The notes beneath the pieces were generated by a model. That model did not search any database, was not told the origin of the DNA, and was given only the letters and a program-made list of their open reading frames with translations. Below, in pieces: positions 44,260-55,307 of a stretch of DNA of 64,000 nucleotides. Numbering within the stretch: the stretch's first letter is position 1; each line of letters begins with the position of its first letter. The stretch spans positions 1,860,001 to 1,924,000 of the forward strand of contig NZ_JBEJGX010000003.1 of the NCBI RefSeq assembly GCF_040253635.1, read 5' to 3'. The translations under genes were made by a program, and so were the position numbers. Source of the stretch: Streptomyces sp. Edi2 (GTDB lineage: Bacteria; Actinomycetota; Actinomycetes; Streptomycetales; Streptomycetaceae).

Positions 44260-44589
44260 CGCGGTCGGTCCATGGTGCTGTGGTCCCGTGCCGGGGGCGA
44301 CGGGCTGGTCACGGGCGGGACAACCCGCCGAGGAGGCAGGCTATCCCGCGGCACCCGCGCGAGCGCCGACCCCGGCGCGGCCGGCCCCGCGCGGCGTGAC
44401 GTTTCAGCACCCTCTCGGCACCACGGCAGCCGCCGGGAATGCACCGTCACAGGAAGGCACCGCCCCAGGGAGCACCGTCACAGGAAAGGCTCCGCCGCAG
44501 GAAAACTCCGCCACCACGGCGAGCGGCCACGACGCGGGCACCCGGTGGTGCCGGACCGGCCGCGCCCCGGGCATGCGCCGGGCCGGGCG
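44260..44589. other. Spacer between RHH-like gene and scpA, with a 15-bp direct repeat
   Basis: 330 bases, both flanking genes leftward. GCACCGTCACAGGAA occurs at 44441-44455 and again at 44472-44486. It may contain an internal scpA promoter or binding site. No gene is supported. Confidence 0.5.
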
Positions 44590-45255
44590 TCAGCGCCCCC
44601 GCAGCCGCCGCACCAGAATGCTGGCGTCACCGCGCGACTCCAGGTCGGCGAGGACGACGGCGACCGCCTCGCGGACGATCCGGCCGCGGTCGACGGCGAG
44701 CCCGTGCTCACCGCGCAGTACCAGCCGGGCGTGTTCGAGGTCCATGAGCTCCTCGGCGGAGACATAGACGGTGATCTTCTCGTCGTGCCGCTCCCGGCCG
44801 CTCGGGCGGCGGTTGGCGCCGCGGGAGCCGCCGCGCCGGCGGCCCTGGCCACCGGCCTGTGCCGCCGCGGCGGCCGCGTCGGAGCCCGCCTGGCCGCCCT
44901 GGCCCGCCTGGGCCCGGTGGCCCTTGGCGGCATCGCCGTCGCTCTCCCGGCCGCCGTGCTCGGCCGGGGGGCCGACGGCGGGCACCCTCGGGGGTGTGGC
45001 CGGTCCGCCGTCACCGGCCGTCGCCGCCGGAGCGTCCCAGCCGCCGGCCCCGGACCGTCGCTGCCGTACCGCGGTGGCCGCCTCCGGCCCTTCCTCCGCC
45101 GTATCGGGCTCACCGGCCGGTGCCGGTACCCGGGGCGCCTCGGCGCCGGCCGTGGAGCCGTTCGCCGAGCGGCGGGGGCTGGAGGGCTGGAGCCCCCCTC
45201 CCCCGGTGGTGCGGAACAGTTCGTCGGCTCCCGGCAGACTCACTCGGCGTGACAC
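44590..45255 (-). CDS. Hypothetical protein with C-terminal ribbon-helix-helix-like domain
   Basis: A 221-aa protein. The first ~150 residues are disordered (Ala/Gly/Pro/Gln/Arg-rich, ending in GRRRGGSRGANRRPSGRERHD). The C-terminus, KITVYVSAEELMDLEHARLVLRGEHGLAVDRGRIVREAVAVVLADL, has the strand-helix-helix pattern of RHH DNA-binding proteins. GTG 45255 follows GGGAGGTG and overlaps the ParA-like stop by 16 bases; a second GTG at 45243 would give a GTGA overlap. I infer a DNA-binding partner of the ParA-like ATPase, comparable in position to ParG or ParB, but homology was not tested. Confidence 0.65.
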   Translation of the reverse strand: MSRRVSLPGADELFRTTGGGGLQPSSPRRSANGSTAGAEAPRVPAPAGEPDTAEEGPEAATAVRQRRSGAGGWDAPAATAGDGGPATPPRVPAVGPPAEHGGRESDGDAAKGHRAQAGQGGQAGSDAAAAAAQAGGQGRRRGGSRGANRRPSGRERHDEKITVYVSAEELMDLEHARLVLRGEHGLAVDRGRIVREAVAVVLADLESRGDASILVRRLRGR

Positions 45256-46403
45256 CGGGCGAGCACCTCCCTGGCGAGCTGACGATAGGCGGCGGCGCCG
45301 ACGGAGTTGGAGGCGTACGTGGTGATCGGCTCGCCCGCGACGGTGGTCTCGGGGAAGCGGACCGTACGGCCGATGACGGTGTGGTAAACGTGATCGTCGA
45401 AGGCCTCGACGACGCGCGCCAGCACCTCACGGCTGTGCACCGTGCGGGAGTCGTACATCGTCGCCAGGATGCCGTCCAGCTCCAGCTCGGGGTTGAGCCG
45501 TTCCTGGACCTTCTCGATCGTCTCGGTGAGCAGCGCGACACCGCGCAGCGCGAAGAACTCGCACTCCAGCGGCACGATGACCTTGTGAGCCGCCGTCAGG
45601 GCGTTGACGGTGAGCAGACCGAGAGAGGGCTGGCAGTCGATGACGATGTAGTCGTAGTCGGCCAGCAGCGGCTTCAGGGCACGCTGCAGGGTCGACTCGC
45701 GCGCGACCTCGCTGACCAACTGCACCTCTGCCGCTGACAAATCGATATTGCTGGGCAGCAGGTCCATGTTGGGGACCGCGGTCTTCAGGAGCACTTCGTC
45801 GGCCGCCATACCCCGCTCCATGAGCAGGTTGTAGACCGTCAGGTCGAGCTCCATCGGGTTGACGCCGAGTCCGACCGACAGGGCACCCTGGGGGTCGAAG
45901 TCGACGAGCAGCACCCGTCGTCCGTATTCGGCAAGTGCGGCGCCCAGGTTGATGGTCGAGGTGGTCTTGCCGACCCCGCCCTTCTGGTTGCACATGGCAA
46001 TGATTTTGGCGGGACCGTGCTCGGACAGCGGTCCCGGGATGGGGAAATAGGGGAGCGGGCGTCCGGTCGGGCCGACGCGTTCGCGGCGCTGGCGCGCGGC
46101 GTCCGGCGCGAGCGTCGCGGCGTACTCGGGGTCCGGCTCGTACTCCGCGTCCGGATCGTAGAAGTGCCCCTGGGGCAGGTCGTCGTAGTCGGCGAGACGG
46201 GCGGGTTCTCCACTGCCCCGGTCGCCGGCCATGGCGTTCACGTGATGGCCGTCCATGCTCTGGTGGGCTGTCGTGGAAATGCTCTGGTGGTCTGCGAAGG
46301 TGTGGACCGCGACGGAGCCGACAGCCTCGCGCCCCGAGGGACCCTGGTCCCCTGCAACCGCTCCTGGTTGACCACCTCCGGGAGAAAATGTCGACTCATT
46401 CAC
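45240..46403 (-). CDS. ParA/Soj-family ATPase encoded next to scpAB
   Basis: A 387-aa deviant Walker ATPase. A ~130-residue N-terminal extension precedes the core: CNQKGGVGKTTSTINLGAALAEYG (about 138-161), VDFDPQGALSVGLG and IDCQPSLGLLTVNAL. It begins at GTG 46403 after AAGGAGG. ParA proteins bind DNA with ATP and move partner complexes. It is not the chromosomal parAB locus, because no parB or replication-origin genes are adjacent. Its neighbour encodes an RHH-like protein and it heads the run containing scpA and scpB, so a role in chromosome organisation is likely. Confidence 0.92.
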   Translation of the reverse strand: MNESTFSPGGGQPGAVAGDQGPSGREAVGSVAVHTFADHQSISTTAHQSMDGHHVNAMAGDRGSGEPARLADYDDLPQGHFYDPDAEYEPDPEYAATLAPDAARQRRERVGPTGRPLPYFPIPGPLSEHGPAKIIAMCNQKGGVGKTTSTINLGAALAEYGRRVLLVDFDPQGALSVGLGVNPMELDLTVYNLLMERGMAADEVLLKTAVPNMDLLPSNIDLSAAEVQLVSEVARESTLQRALKPLLADYDYIVIDCQPSLGLLTVNALTAAHKVIVPLECEFFALRGVALLTETIEKVQERLNPELELDGILATMYDSRTVHSREVLARVVEAFDDHVYHTVIGRTVRFPETTVAGEPITTYASNSVGAAAYRQLAREVLARCHAE

Positions 46404-46744
46404 AAGTCGTCTTACCTCCTTGGATGTGACCAGGAAACTTTATCGATAGGTCAGCGTGGCACCATGCCGACGGTTGGCGACTCTATGGCGTGTCGGGCGT
46501 CCGCAGCAACACAATCCACCGGACCCGGCACGATGTGTCGGTAACCGGACCCCCGATGTCAAGGGCGCAAGTGGCGTCGGACCGAAGTTTCCGGGGTGCG
46601 CGAAACGGCTAAAGGGTCACGTTCGCGGCGAGTTGGAGGCCACCGTTCCGGAACACGGCGTTCCGCGCACCACGCATGCAACCGGCCGGGCCTTGTCGAC
46701 AAGGCCCGGCCGGATATGCAGCGTTGACGCGCTTCGTTGACGTC
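46404..46744. other. Spacer between ald and the ParA-like gene
   Basis: 341 bases with the ald terminator (46682-46713) at one end and the ParA-like promoter region at the other. An AAGGAGG at about 46417-46423 (minus strand) serves the ParA-like gene. The segment around 46430-46450 is AT-rich (TATCGATAAAG) and may be the promoter. No gene is supported. Confidence 0.5.
46682..46713. terminator. 32-bp perfect palindrome after ald
   Basis: CCGGCCGGGCCTTGTC is followed directly by its complement GACAAGGCCCGGCCGG. It sits about 30 bases after the ald stop on the minus strand and is the likely ald terminator. Confidence 0.75.
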
Positions 46745-47869
46745 TCAGCCGAGGAGGGTGCGCAGTTCGACGTGCTCCAGGCCGTGCGCCTCGGCGACGG
46801 GGCCGTAGACGACCTTGCCGTCGTGCGTGTTCAGGCCCTTGGCCAGCGCCGGGTCACGGCGCAGCGCCTCGACCCAGCCACGGTTCGCCAGCTCCACGAT
46901 GTAGGGCAGCGTGGCGTTGGTGAGGGCGTGGGTGGAGGTGTTCGGCACCGCGCCGGGCATGTTGGCGACGCAGTAGAAGACCGAGTTGTGGACCGCGAAG
47001 GTCGGCTCGGCGTGCGTGGTGGGACGGGAGTCCTCGAAGCAGCCGCCCTGGTCGATCGCGATGTCGACAAGAACACTTCCGGGCTTCATCTTGGCGACGA
47101 GCTCGTTGGTGACCAGCTTCGGCGCCTTGGCGCCGGGGATCAGGACGGCACCGACGACGAGGTCGGCCTCGACGACGGCCTTCTCCAGCTCGTAGGCGTT
47201 GGAGACGATCGTCTGCACCTTGGTGCCGAAGATCTTGTCGGCCTCGCGGAGCTTGTTGATGTCCTTGTCGAGCAGGGTGACGTGGAAGCCGAGGCCCACG
47301 GCGATCTGCAGCGCGTTCCAGCCGGAGACGCCACCGCCGATGATGACGGCCTTGCCCGCGTGGACACCGGGGACACCGCCGGGCAGCACACCGCGGCCGC
47401 CGGCCTGGCGCATCAGGTGGTAGGCGCCGACCTGCGGGGCGATCCGGCCCGCGACCTCGGACATCGGGGCGAGCAGCGGCAGCTGGCGGCCGGCCGTCTC
47501 GACGGTCTCGTAGGCGATCGCGGTGGTGCCGGACTCCAGCAGCGCGTCGGTGCACTCCCGGGAGGCGGCCAGGTGCAGGTAGGTGAAGAGCGTCTGGTCC
47601 TTGCGGAGACGGTGGTACTCCTCCGCGATCGGCTCCTTGACCTTCAGCAGCAGGTCAGCGGTGCCCCAGACCTCGTCGGCGGTGTCCAGGATGGAGGCAC
47701 CGGCGGAGACGTACTCCTCATTCGTGATGGAGGAGCCGGCGCCGGCGTCCTTCTCGATGAAGACCTGGTGGCCGTGGCGGACGAGTTCGTTCACTCCGGC
47801 GGGCGTGATAGCCACGCGGAACTCGTTGTTCTTGACCTCGCGGGGGATGCCGACCTTCACGTCGATCAC
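46745..47869 (-). CDS. ald: Alanine dehydrogenase
   Basis: A 374-aa NAD enzyme interconverting L-alanine and pyruvate plus ammonia. The N-terminal signature is [22 protein letters not shown]; the NAD-binding fold is [17 protein letters not shown] (about 168-184). [12 protein letters not shown] and [15 protein letters not shown] complete the active site. GTG 47869 follows AAGGAC. It supports use of alanine as nitrogen source and redox balance. No AdeR-type regulator gene is adjacent. Confidence 0.95.
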   Translation of the reverse strand: MIDVKVGIPREVKNNEFRVAITPAGVNELVRHGHQVFIEKDAGAGSSITNEEYVSAGASILDTADEVWGTADLLLKVKEPIAEEYHRLRKDQTLFTYLHLAASRECTDALLESGTTAIAYETVETAGRQLPLLAPMSEVAGRIAPQVGAYHLMRQAGGRGVLPGGVPGVHAGKAVIIGGGVSGWNALQIAVGLGFHVTLLDKDINKLREADKIFGTKVQTIVSNAYELEKAVVEADLVVGAVLIPGAKAPKLVTNELVAKMKPGSVLVDIAIDQGGCFEDSRPTTHAEPTFAVHNSVFYCVANMPGAVPNTSTHALTNATLPYIVELANRGWVEALRRDPALAKGLNTHDGKVVYGPVAEAHGLEHVELRTLLG

Positions 47870-48028
47870 GGTCCTTGAAAGAGAGGGTGCAGGAGGAATT
47901 ATCCCCTCATGCGATGCATGACGGAACTGACCGCGCCGAACGCGGCCCGGCCAGTCTATTGAAGGAGCTCTCGTTGTCTAGCCTTGCAAAGCATTAATTC
48001 TTGCGAGAAGCACCACCGATTTCGCAGG

Positions 48029-50173
48029 CTACTGGGAGTGATCTTCAAGGAGACGTTCCCCCACGGCCCGGTGGAGCCGTGCCGCCGCCGGATCCCCGAG
48101 CCGGTCGAGGGTGTCCGCAATCCGTAGTTGCAGTGCCGCCTCCAGTCGTCCGTCGCCCGCTTTCCTGGCGATGCCGAGAGCTTCGAGGCAGGTCCGCAGC
48201 GCCTCCTCGGGCCGTCCCGCGTACTCCTGCACCCGGGCCAGCTCACCGGTCGCCCGCGCCTGGCCGGCCACATCGCCGGTCCTGCGGTAGGTGCCGACCG
48301 CCGCCCGCCAGGCCTTGAGCGCTTCGCCCCACCGGCCCGCATAGGTGTGCGCCCCGCCGATCCGGCCCTGCAGCCGCGCCGCGTCCCCGCTCTCGCCGCG
48401 GGCCAGCCGCAACTCCAGCGCCCGGCCGTACCAGTCGGCGGCCCGCTGCCAGTCACCCAGCGTGGTGTACGTACCACCCAGCGACTCCAGCGCCCGGCCG
48501 GTCGCCACCGGGTCCTGCACCGAGCGGGCAGCCTCCAGCGCACCCCGGTAGCGGGTGAGCGCCTGGTCGGTGCGGCCCGCCTGCCCGTCCAGGTCCGCGA
48601 GGTTCAGCAGGGCGGCGGCTTTCTCCCGTGGCAGCTCGCGCCGCTCGGCGACCTGGAGCACGAGCCCGTGCAGCGCATAGAGGTCCGGCGCGGCCGCCTC
48701 GGGGCCCTGGTGCGCGAGCAGCGTGCGGGTCAGCGCGGCCATCAACCGGCGGTCCAGCGTGTCGAGTTCGCCGTCCGCGACGGCGATCCCGGCGGCGTCG
48801 AGCAGCGCACCGCGGCGGGTGTGCAGCCAGTGCGCGGCAGCGGCCCTCGAGGAGAAGCGCAGCGAGCGCGGCAGCCCGGCGACCTTGTGCCGCGCGGGGG
48901 AATCGGCCGGCTCGGCCATCGCCCGGCAGGACTGGAGCAGCCGTACGGTCCGCTCCAGCATCCGGGCGCGGGCCAGCTGGATGTCGGCCGGGCGCTCGTG
49001 TTCCGGGAGCAGGTCGCGCGCCAGCGGGGCGAGGCAGCCGGGCAGGCGGTACTGCGGGCGCAGGGCCGGGTCGGGCGCACCGTCGGCGGCGGCGGGCCCG
49101 TCGTCCCCGGCGGCGGCCGGGCGCAGCAGGCCGAGCGCGGTGAAGTCGCCCAGCGTCGTGGCGGCCGCCGCCACCGAGCAGCCGGCCAGGGCGGAGGCGA
49201 TATGGGCGTCCACGAGACCGCCGGGCGCCAGAGTGATCAGCCGCAGTATGCGGGCGGCGGGCGGCGGCAGGGCATCGTGGACGAGCCGGAAGGCGCGGTA
49301 GAGCGGTCGGGCGCCGGTGGGCAGGTCGTCGGGCAGCGGGACGGCGTGCAGTGCCTGGTACAGATCGGCGACCGAGGACATGGGGCGGGCGGCGAGCCAG
49401 GCACCGGCCAGCACCAGCGCGGCGGGCTGGCCGCCGCACTCCTCGGCGACGCTGTCGGCGGTGCGCGGGTCGACGGTGATCCGGGTCGGCCCGGCGTACC
49501 GGCTGAGCATGTCGACACCGGCCGCGCTGTCCAGGCCGCCCAGGGCACACGGCCGGACGTCCGAAATGCCGGTCAGCGGCCCCTGCGAGACCACCACGAC
49601 CAGGCAGTCGGGGGCGTCCGGGAGCAGCGGTCCGACCTGCTCGGCGCCCGGTGCGTCATCCAGGAAGAGCAGCGCGCGACGCCCGGCGAGGGCATCGCGC
49701 AGCTGCTCGGCCAGCTCGTCCTCGGCGGCGCCCGGCACCGCGTCGAGGCCGAGCGCGGCCAGCAGCTCCCGCGCGGTGCGGCCGGTGTCGGCCGGTTCGC
49801 CGCCCGGGCCGGTCAGCGTGGCCCGCAGCACTCCGTCGGGGTGGTCGTCCGCCAGTTCGCGCAGCAGCTCCTCGGCCAGGGCCGTACGCCCGGACCCGGG
49901 GCGGCCGGCGATCAGCAGCACCCGGCTGCGGGCGCCCTTGCGGCCGGAGAGGGTGTCCAGGCCGGCCCGGGCGATATCGGCGTGCAGCGCCTTGAGTTCG
50001 CGGCGGCGTCCGGCGAACCCGGCGGCGGGGGCGGTGGCGGTCGCACGGGCGGCGGGGCGGGCGGCGGCGCCGTCTCTGCGGACCCCCGGCGCCCGCCGTC
50101 CGGGTGCCGCCGTGGCAGGCCCGTCCGCCATCTCCGGCGGGAGGTGCCCCCCGCCCACCGCCTGATCCGTCAC
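48029..50173 (-). CDS. STAND/NB-ARC-like ATPase with TPR repeats, P-loop Lys replaced
   Basis: A 714-aa signal-transduction-type protein. After a disordered ~50-residue N-terminus comes FAGRRRELKAL, then an NTPase with Walker A GRPGSGRT (90-97), where the invariant Lys is Arg96. Walker B is RALLFLDDA (about 166-174), and GGQPAALVLAGAWLA resembles the G-x-P sensor helix of NB-ARC. A winged-helix-like region and about five C-terminal TPRs (NLADLDGQAGRTDQALTRYRGALEAA and following) end the protein. GTG 50173 follows GGGAG. It lacks an N-terminal effector or DNA-binding domain. The ligand and output are unknown. Confidence 0.82.
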   Translation of the reverse strand: MTDQAVGGGHLPPEMADGPATAAPGRRAPGVRRDGAAARPAARATATAPAAGFAGRRRELKALHADIARAGLDTLSGRKGARSRVLLIAGRPGSGRTALAEELLRELADDHPDGVLRATLTGPGGEPADTGRTARELLAALGLDAVPGAAEDELAEQLRDALAGRRALLFLDDAPGAEQVGPLLPDAPDCLVVVVSQGPLTGISDVRPCALGGLDSAAGVDMLSRYAGPTRITVDPRTADSVAEECGGQPAALVLAGAWLAARPMSSVADLYQALHAVPLPDDLPTGARPLYRAFRLVHDALPPPAARILRLITLAPGGLVDAHIASALAGCSVAAAATTLGDFTALGLLRPAAAGDDGPAAADGAPDPALRPQYRLPGCLAPLARDLLPEHERPADIQLARARMLERTVRLLQSCRAMAEPADSPARHKVAGLPRSLRFSSRAAAAHWLHTRRGALLDAAGIAVADGELDTLDRRLMAALTRTLLAHQGPEAAAPDLYALHGLVLQVAERRELPREKAAALLNLADLDGQAGRTDQALTRYRGALEAARSVQDPVATGRALESLGGTYTTLGDWQRAADWYGRALELRLARGESGDAARLQGRIGGAHTYAGRWGEALKAWRAAVGTYRRTGDVAGQARATGELARVQEYAGRPEEALRTCLEALGIARKAGDGRLEAALQLRIADTLDRLGDPAAARLHRAVGERLLEDHSQ

Positions 50174-50343
50174 CGGTCACGCTCCCGTCCACCTGCGCGT
50201 ACGTGTCCGCCGCCGGGACGGAACGTTGCCGAGCGTAGTTCACGGGCCGTCACCTCCCCTGCAGAGCAGGGCGGTTGCGTCACCCGATCGGATCGGTGGA
50301 TCATCCGACCGGCTCGTGGCGGGACGGCGGCGGGCCCGGCGGC

Positions 50344-50970
50344 TCAGGCCTCGAAGGGGCGGGCCGGCCACGGGGCATCGGCCGGCCGCAGTGCGTCCAG
50401 GCCCTCCCCAACCCGGGCTGCGGTCAGCGCCAGCACCCCCACGACGAGGCAGTTGTTGTGCAGATCACCGGCGAGTACCAGGCGGACCAGCTCGTCGTGC
50501 GGCACCCGCGCCAGCTCCATGTCGGCCTCCTCCTCGGAGACCTCGAACCGCTCGCCCTCTGCCTCGGACAGATCACGGGCGAGGAAGATCCGTACGGCCT
50601 CGTCGCAGCCGCCGGGCGTGGTGTAGACATCGGTCAGCACCCGCCAGTCCGCGGCCTTGACGTGCGCCTCCTCGTACAGCTCGCGCTGCGCGGCGTGCAG
50701 CGGGTTCTCACCGGGGACGTCGAGGAGCCCGGCGGGGATCTCCCACAGCTTCTGGCGTACGGGGTGGCGGTACTGGCGCAGCACCAGCACCCGGCCCTCG
50801 TCGTCGAGCGCGAGGACGGCCACGGAGCCGGGGTGGACCTGGTAGTCGCGGGTGACGGTGGAGCCGTCCGGCATCACGACCGTATCGGTGCGCACGCTGG
50901 TCTTGTTCCCGGTGAACGGCGTCGTGGTCGCGGTGACCGTCCACTCCTCCGGGGTGTCCTTGATCGCCAT
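50344..50970 (-). CDS. Nudix hydrolase, ADP-ribose pyrophosphatase-like
   Basis: A 208-aa hydrolase. ATG 50970 follows AGGAGG. The Nudix box runs from GLLDVPGENP (81-90) to RELYEEAHV (96-104), with His103 where Gly is usual and one extra residue before the first Glu, as in the M. tuberculosis enzyme recalled from memory. TTPGGCDEAVRIFLARDL follows, as in ADP-ribose pyrophosphatases. It would hydrolyse ADP-ribose to AMP and ribose phosphate. It lies downstream of pyrG, as in mycobacteria. Note the ADP-ribosylglycohydrolase elsewhere in this window, whose product this enzyme could use. Confidence 0.88.
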   Translation of the reverse strand: MAIKDTPEEWTVTATTTPFTGNKTSVRTDTVVMPDGSTVTRDYQVHPGSVAVLALDDEGRVLVLRQYRHPVRQKLWEIPAGLLDVPGENPLHAAQRELYEEAHVKAADWRVLTDVYTTPGGCDEAVRIFLARDLSEAEGERFEVSEEEADMELARVPHDELVRLVLAGDLHNNCLVVGVLALTAARVGEGLDALRPADAPWPARPFEA

Positions 50971-51066
50971 GGCGCGTCCTCCTGTGTATTGCCTGTGCCA
51001 ACGCAGAAACCGGGGCACGACCTCGAAGAGGCCGTACCCCGGCAACCGTATCCGTCGCGCTGTCCC

Positions 51067-52728
<1,662 letters not shown>

Positions 52729-53167
52729 GAGGGAACTCCCGTGGTCGCGAGGTGGAGAGGTGCGAAGCGGCGTGGGGCCTGGGATTCAGGTGCCGTCGCT
52801 GCGGTTCGGGGGTGCCGTGACTTCTGCCGTGACATCTATCTGCGTCCCACCGGTCCACGGGGTACCAGGCTATCAGCGACCTGGCATGGTCGTGCCCGGC
52901 CGCACAGCGGAACCTGGAAGTGACCGCTCCGGATGACGCTGTCACGTGACGGAGGCCACCCGTTTGGACCGCTTCACTCGTCGCGAGGGTCGCGCGGATC
53001 ACCCACGTGCGTCGTATCCTGCTCGGACACTCGCAACGAGCCGTCCGGGAAGGCACCACCCCCGCCGCCCGATTTCCGGTCCCGCTGCTCGGCGACGTTT
53101 CATGGGCAGGACGGACAGATCACAACGTCCCATGGGGGGCGTGACTCCAGTTCGACGGGAGATGCAC
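52729..53167. other. Divergent intergenic region between pyrG and GH15 genes
   Basis: 439 bases carrying divergent promoters. The GH15 reading frame is open through most of it, but the first family-like residues begin at 53168, so the upstream part is treated as leader. No repeats or other gene are visible. Confidence 0.5.
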
Positions 53168-54973
53168 GTGGCCGGGCGCATCGAGGACTACGCACTCATC
53201 GGCGATATGCAGACCGCCGCTCTAGTGTGCAGGGACGGCACGGTCGACTGGCTGTGCCTGCCGCGCTTCGACTCCCCGGCGGTCTTTGCAGGACTGCTGG
53301 GCACGGAGGAGCACGGATTCTGGCGGATGGGGCCGGTCAACGGCCCCGGGGGCCGGCCCGCACCGGCCGACCGCCGGCGCTACCGGGGCGATTCGCTCGT
53401 CCTGGAATCGGAGTGGGACACCCCGCGCGGCACCGTCCGGGTGATCGACTTCATGCCCCCGCGCGATGGCGCGCCGCAGCTCATCCGCATCGTGGAGGGC
53501 GTCAGCGGCCGGGTGCCGATGCGCTCGGAGCTGCGGATGCGGTTCTCCTACGGCTGGGTCGTGCCCTGGGTGCACAAGATCGACGACCGTACGGTCGCGG
53601 TGGCGGGCCCCGATTCGGTGTGGCTGGACACCGAGGCGGAGACGTACGGCAAGGACCTGACGACGTTCTCCGACTTCACCGTTTCGCCGGGTGAGCGGAT
53701 CGCGTTCACGATCAGCTGGGAGCCCTCCCACAAGCCGCCGCCGGCGGTGGCGGAGCCCGAGGCGTCGCTGGAGGCGACCGAGGAGTTCTGGCGCGAGTGG
53801 GTCGAGCACTGCACGTACCACGGCCCCTACCGCGATGCGGTGGTGCGTTCGCTGATCACGCTGAAGGCGCTGACGTACGCGCCGACCGGCGGGATCGTGG
53901 CGGCGCCGACGACCTCGCTGCCGGAGTGCATCGGCGGCGTGCGCAACTGGGACTACCGCTTCACCTGGCTGCGGGACGCGGCGATCACGCTGTCCTCCCT
54001 GCTGCGCACCGGCTACCGCGAAGAGGCGCGGGCCTGGCGGGAGTGGCTGCTGCGGGCGGTGGCCGGCGATCCGGAGAACCTGCAGATCATGTACGGCATC
54101 GCCGGTGAGCGCGAACTGGGCGAGAACGATCTCACCTGGCTTCCCGGGTACGAGAATTCCCGTCCGGTGCGGGTCGGCAACGGCGCCGCCGGACAGCTCC
54201 AGCTCGATGTCTACGGCGAGGTCACCGAGGCGCTGCATCTGGCGCACATGACGGGCCTGGCCCGTAACGACTACGCCTCGCTGCTCCAGCTCAAGCTGAT
54301 CCAATGGGTGGAGAAGCACTGGGACGAGCCGGATGAGGGCATCTGGGAGGTCCGCGGCCCGCGCCGGCACTTCGTGCACTCCAAGGTCATGACCTGGGTC
54401 GCGGTCGACCGCACGGTCAAGCTGATCGAGTCCGGGGATGTCGACGGGCCGCTGGAGCGCTGGAAGGACCTGCGCGAGACGATCCACCGCGACGTCTGCG
54501 AGAACGGCTACGACAAGGAACGCAACACCTTCACCCAGTCCTACGGCTCGCAGGAGCTGGACGCCTCGCTGCTGCTGATCCCGCAGATGGGGTTCCTGCC
54601 GCCGGACGACAAGCGCGTGATCGGCACGATCGAGGCGATCCAGCGGGAGCTGTCCACCGAGGACGGCTTCGTGCTGCGCTACCCGACGTCCGGTGCGCAC
54701 GATCTCGGGGTGGACGGCCTGGAGGGTGAGGAAGGTGCCTTCCTGGCGTGCTCGTTCTGGCTCGCCGACGACCTCGCGATGATCGGCCGGGTCGACGAGG
54801 CCCGCAAGCTCTTCGAGAAGCTGCTCTCGCTCCGCAACGACCTGGGCCTGCTCGCGGAGGAGTGGGACCCCAAGGGCCAGCGGCAGGTGGGCAACTTCCC
54901 GCAGGCGTTCAGCCACGTTCCGCTGATCGACACGGCACTGCGGCTGACGGCCAGCGGGGCTTACGGAGGCTGA
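53168..54973 (+). CDS. Glycoside hydrolase family 15 (glucoamylase/trehalase-like)
   Basis: A 601-aa intracellular enzyme. GTG 53168 follows GGGAG by six bases and gives the usual N-terminus A-G-R-I-E-D-Y-A-L-I-G. An N-terminal beta domain (1-250) precedes an (alpha/alpha)6 catalytic domain with NWDYRFTWLRDAA, MYGIAGERELGENDLTWLPGY (acid region) and LLAEEWDPKGQRQVGNFPQAFSH (base region). It resembles the mycobacterial trehalase of GH15, so trehalose or short alpha-glucans are likely substrates. No signal peptide is present. Confidence 0.9.
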   Translation: MAGRIEDYALIGDMQTAALVCRDGTVDWLCLPRFDSPAVFAGLLGTEEHGFWRMGPVNGPGGRPAPADRRRYRGDSLVLESEWDTPRGTVRVIDFMPPRDGAPQLIRIVEGVSGRVPMRSELRMRFSYGWVVPWVHKIDDRTVAVAGPDSVWLDTEAETYGKDLTTFSDFTVSPGERIAFTISWEPSHKPPPAVAEPEASLEATEEFWREWVEHCTYHGPYRDAVVRSLITLKALTYAPTGGIVAAPTTSLPECIGGVRNWDYRFTWLRDAAITLSSLLRTGYREEARAWREWLLRAVAGDPENLQIMYGIAGERELGENDLTWLPGYENSRPVRVGNGAAGQLQLDVYGEVTEALHLAHMTGLARNDYASLLQLKLIQWVEKHWDEPDEGIWEVRGPRRHFVHSKVMTWVAVDRTVKLIESGDVDGPLERWKDLRETIHRDVCENGYDKERNTFTQSYGSQELDASLLLIPQMGFLPPDDKRVIGTIEAIQRELSTEDGFVLRYPTSGAHDLGVDGLEGEEGAFLACSFWLADDLAMIGRVDEARKLFEKLLSLRNDLGLLAEEWDPKGQRQVGNFPQAFSHVPLIDTALRLTASGAYGG

Positions 54974-55015
54974 GGTGCTGTAGGGCCTCATTTTCCGTGT
55001 CGGAATCTCACAGTC

Positions 55016-55044
55016 GATGTCGTACGGATGTCGGATACGACATC
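55016..55044 (+). terminator. Inverted repeat after the GH15 gene
   Basis: GATGTCGTA (55016-55024) and TACGACATC (55036-55044) pair perfectly across an 11-base spacer, 42 bases after the GH15 stop. It may be a terminator or part of the end of the neighbouring IS remnant. Confidence 0.4.
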
Positions 55045-55178
55045 ACCGTGAGACTGGCTAGATGTGTTGTCCCGGGACGTTGGTGACAGGCGACATGCCT
55101 CTCAGGGTGCTTGAAAGAGGGAGGGCCTTCTGGTTTCGGTGTGGATTGCGAAGTCTGCACCGATGCCAGGAGACCCTC

Positions 55179-55307
55179 GTGATCCACCGTAACGCCCCGC
55201 TGACGCCGACCGGCAGGCTGCGTCTGGCCCGGTGCGTCGTCGATGACGGCTGGCCGTTGCGCCGGGCCGCGGAACGGTCCCGGGACGCCATGTTTCGCCC
55301 TCCGTGA
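55179..55307 (+). pseudogene. IS481-family transposase remnant, N-terminal fragment
   Basis: GTG 55179 follows AGGAG and opens a frame beginning I-H-R-N-A-P-L-T-P-T-G-R-L-R-L-A-R, then DDGWPLRRAAER, the helix-turn-helix start of IS481-type transposases. The frame ends after 42 codons instead of about 320. The DDE catalytic domain is absent in the following DNA, so this is a truncated, inactive relic. The left end of the element probably lies between 55050 and 55170. Confidence 0.65.

Noticed and set aside
43129..45252. 707-codon rightward open frame
   Set aside because: Antisense to scpA and the RHH-like gene; no domain recognised.
48029..50173. Possible antiviral STAND (Avs-type) system
   Set aside because: No effector domain at the N-terminus, no defence genes alongside, and the gene sits in a conserved housekeeping neighbourhood.
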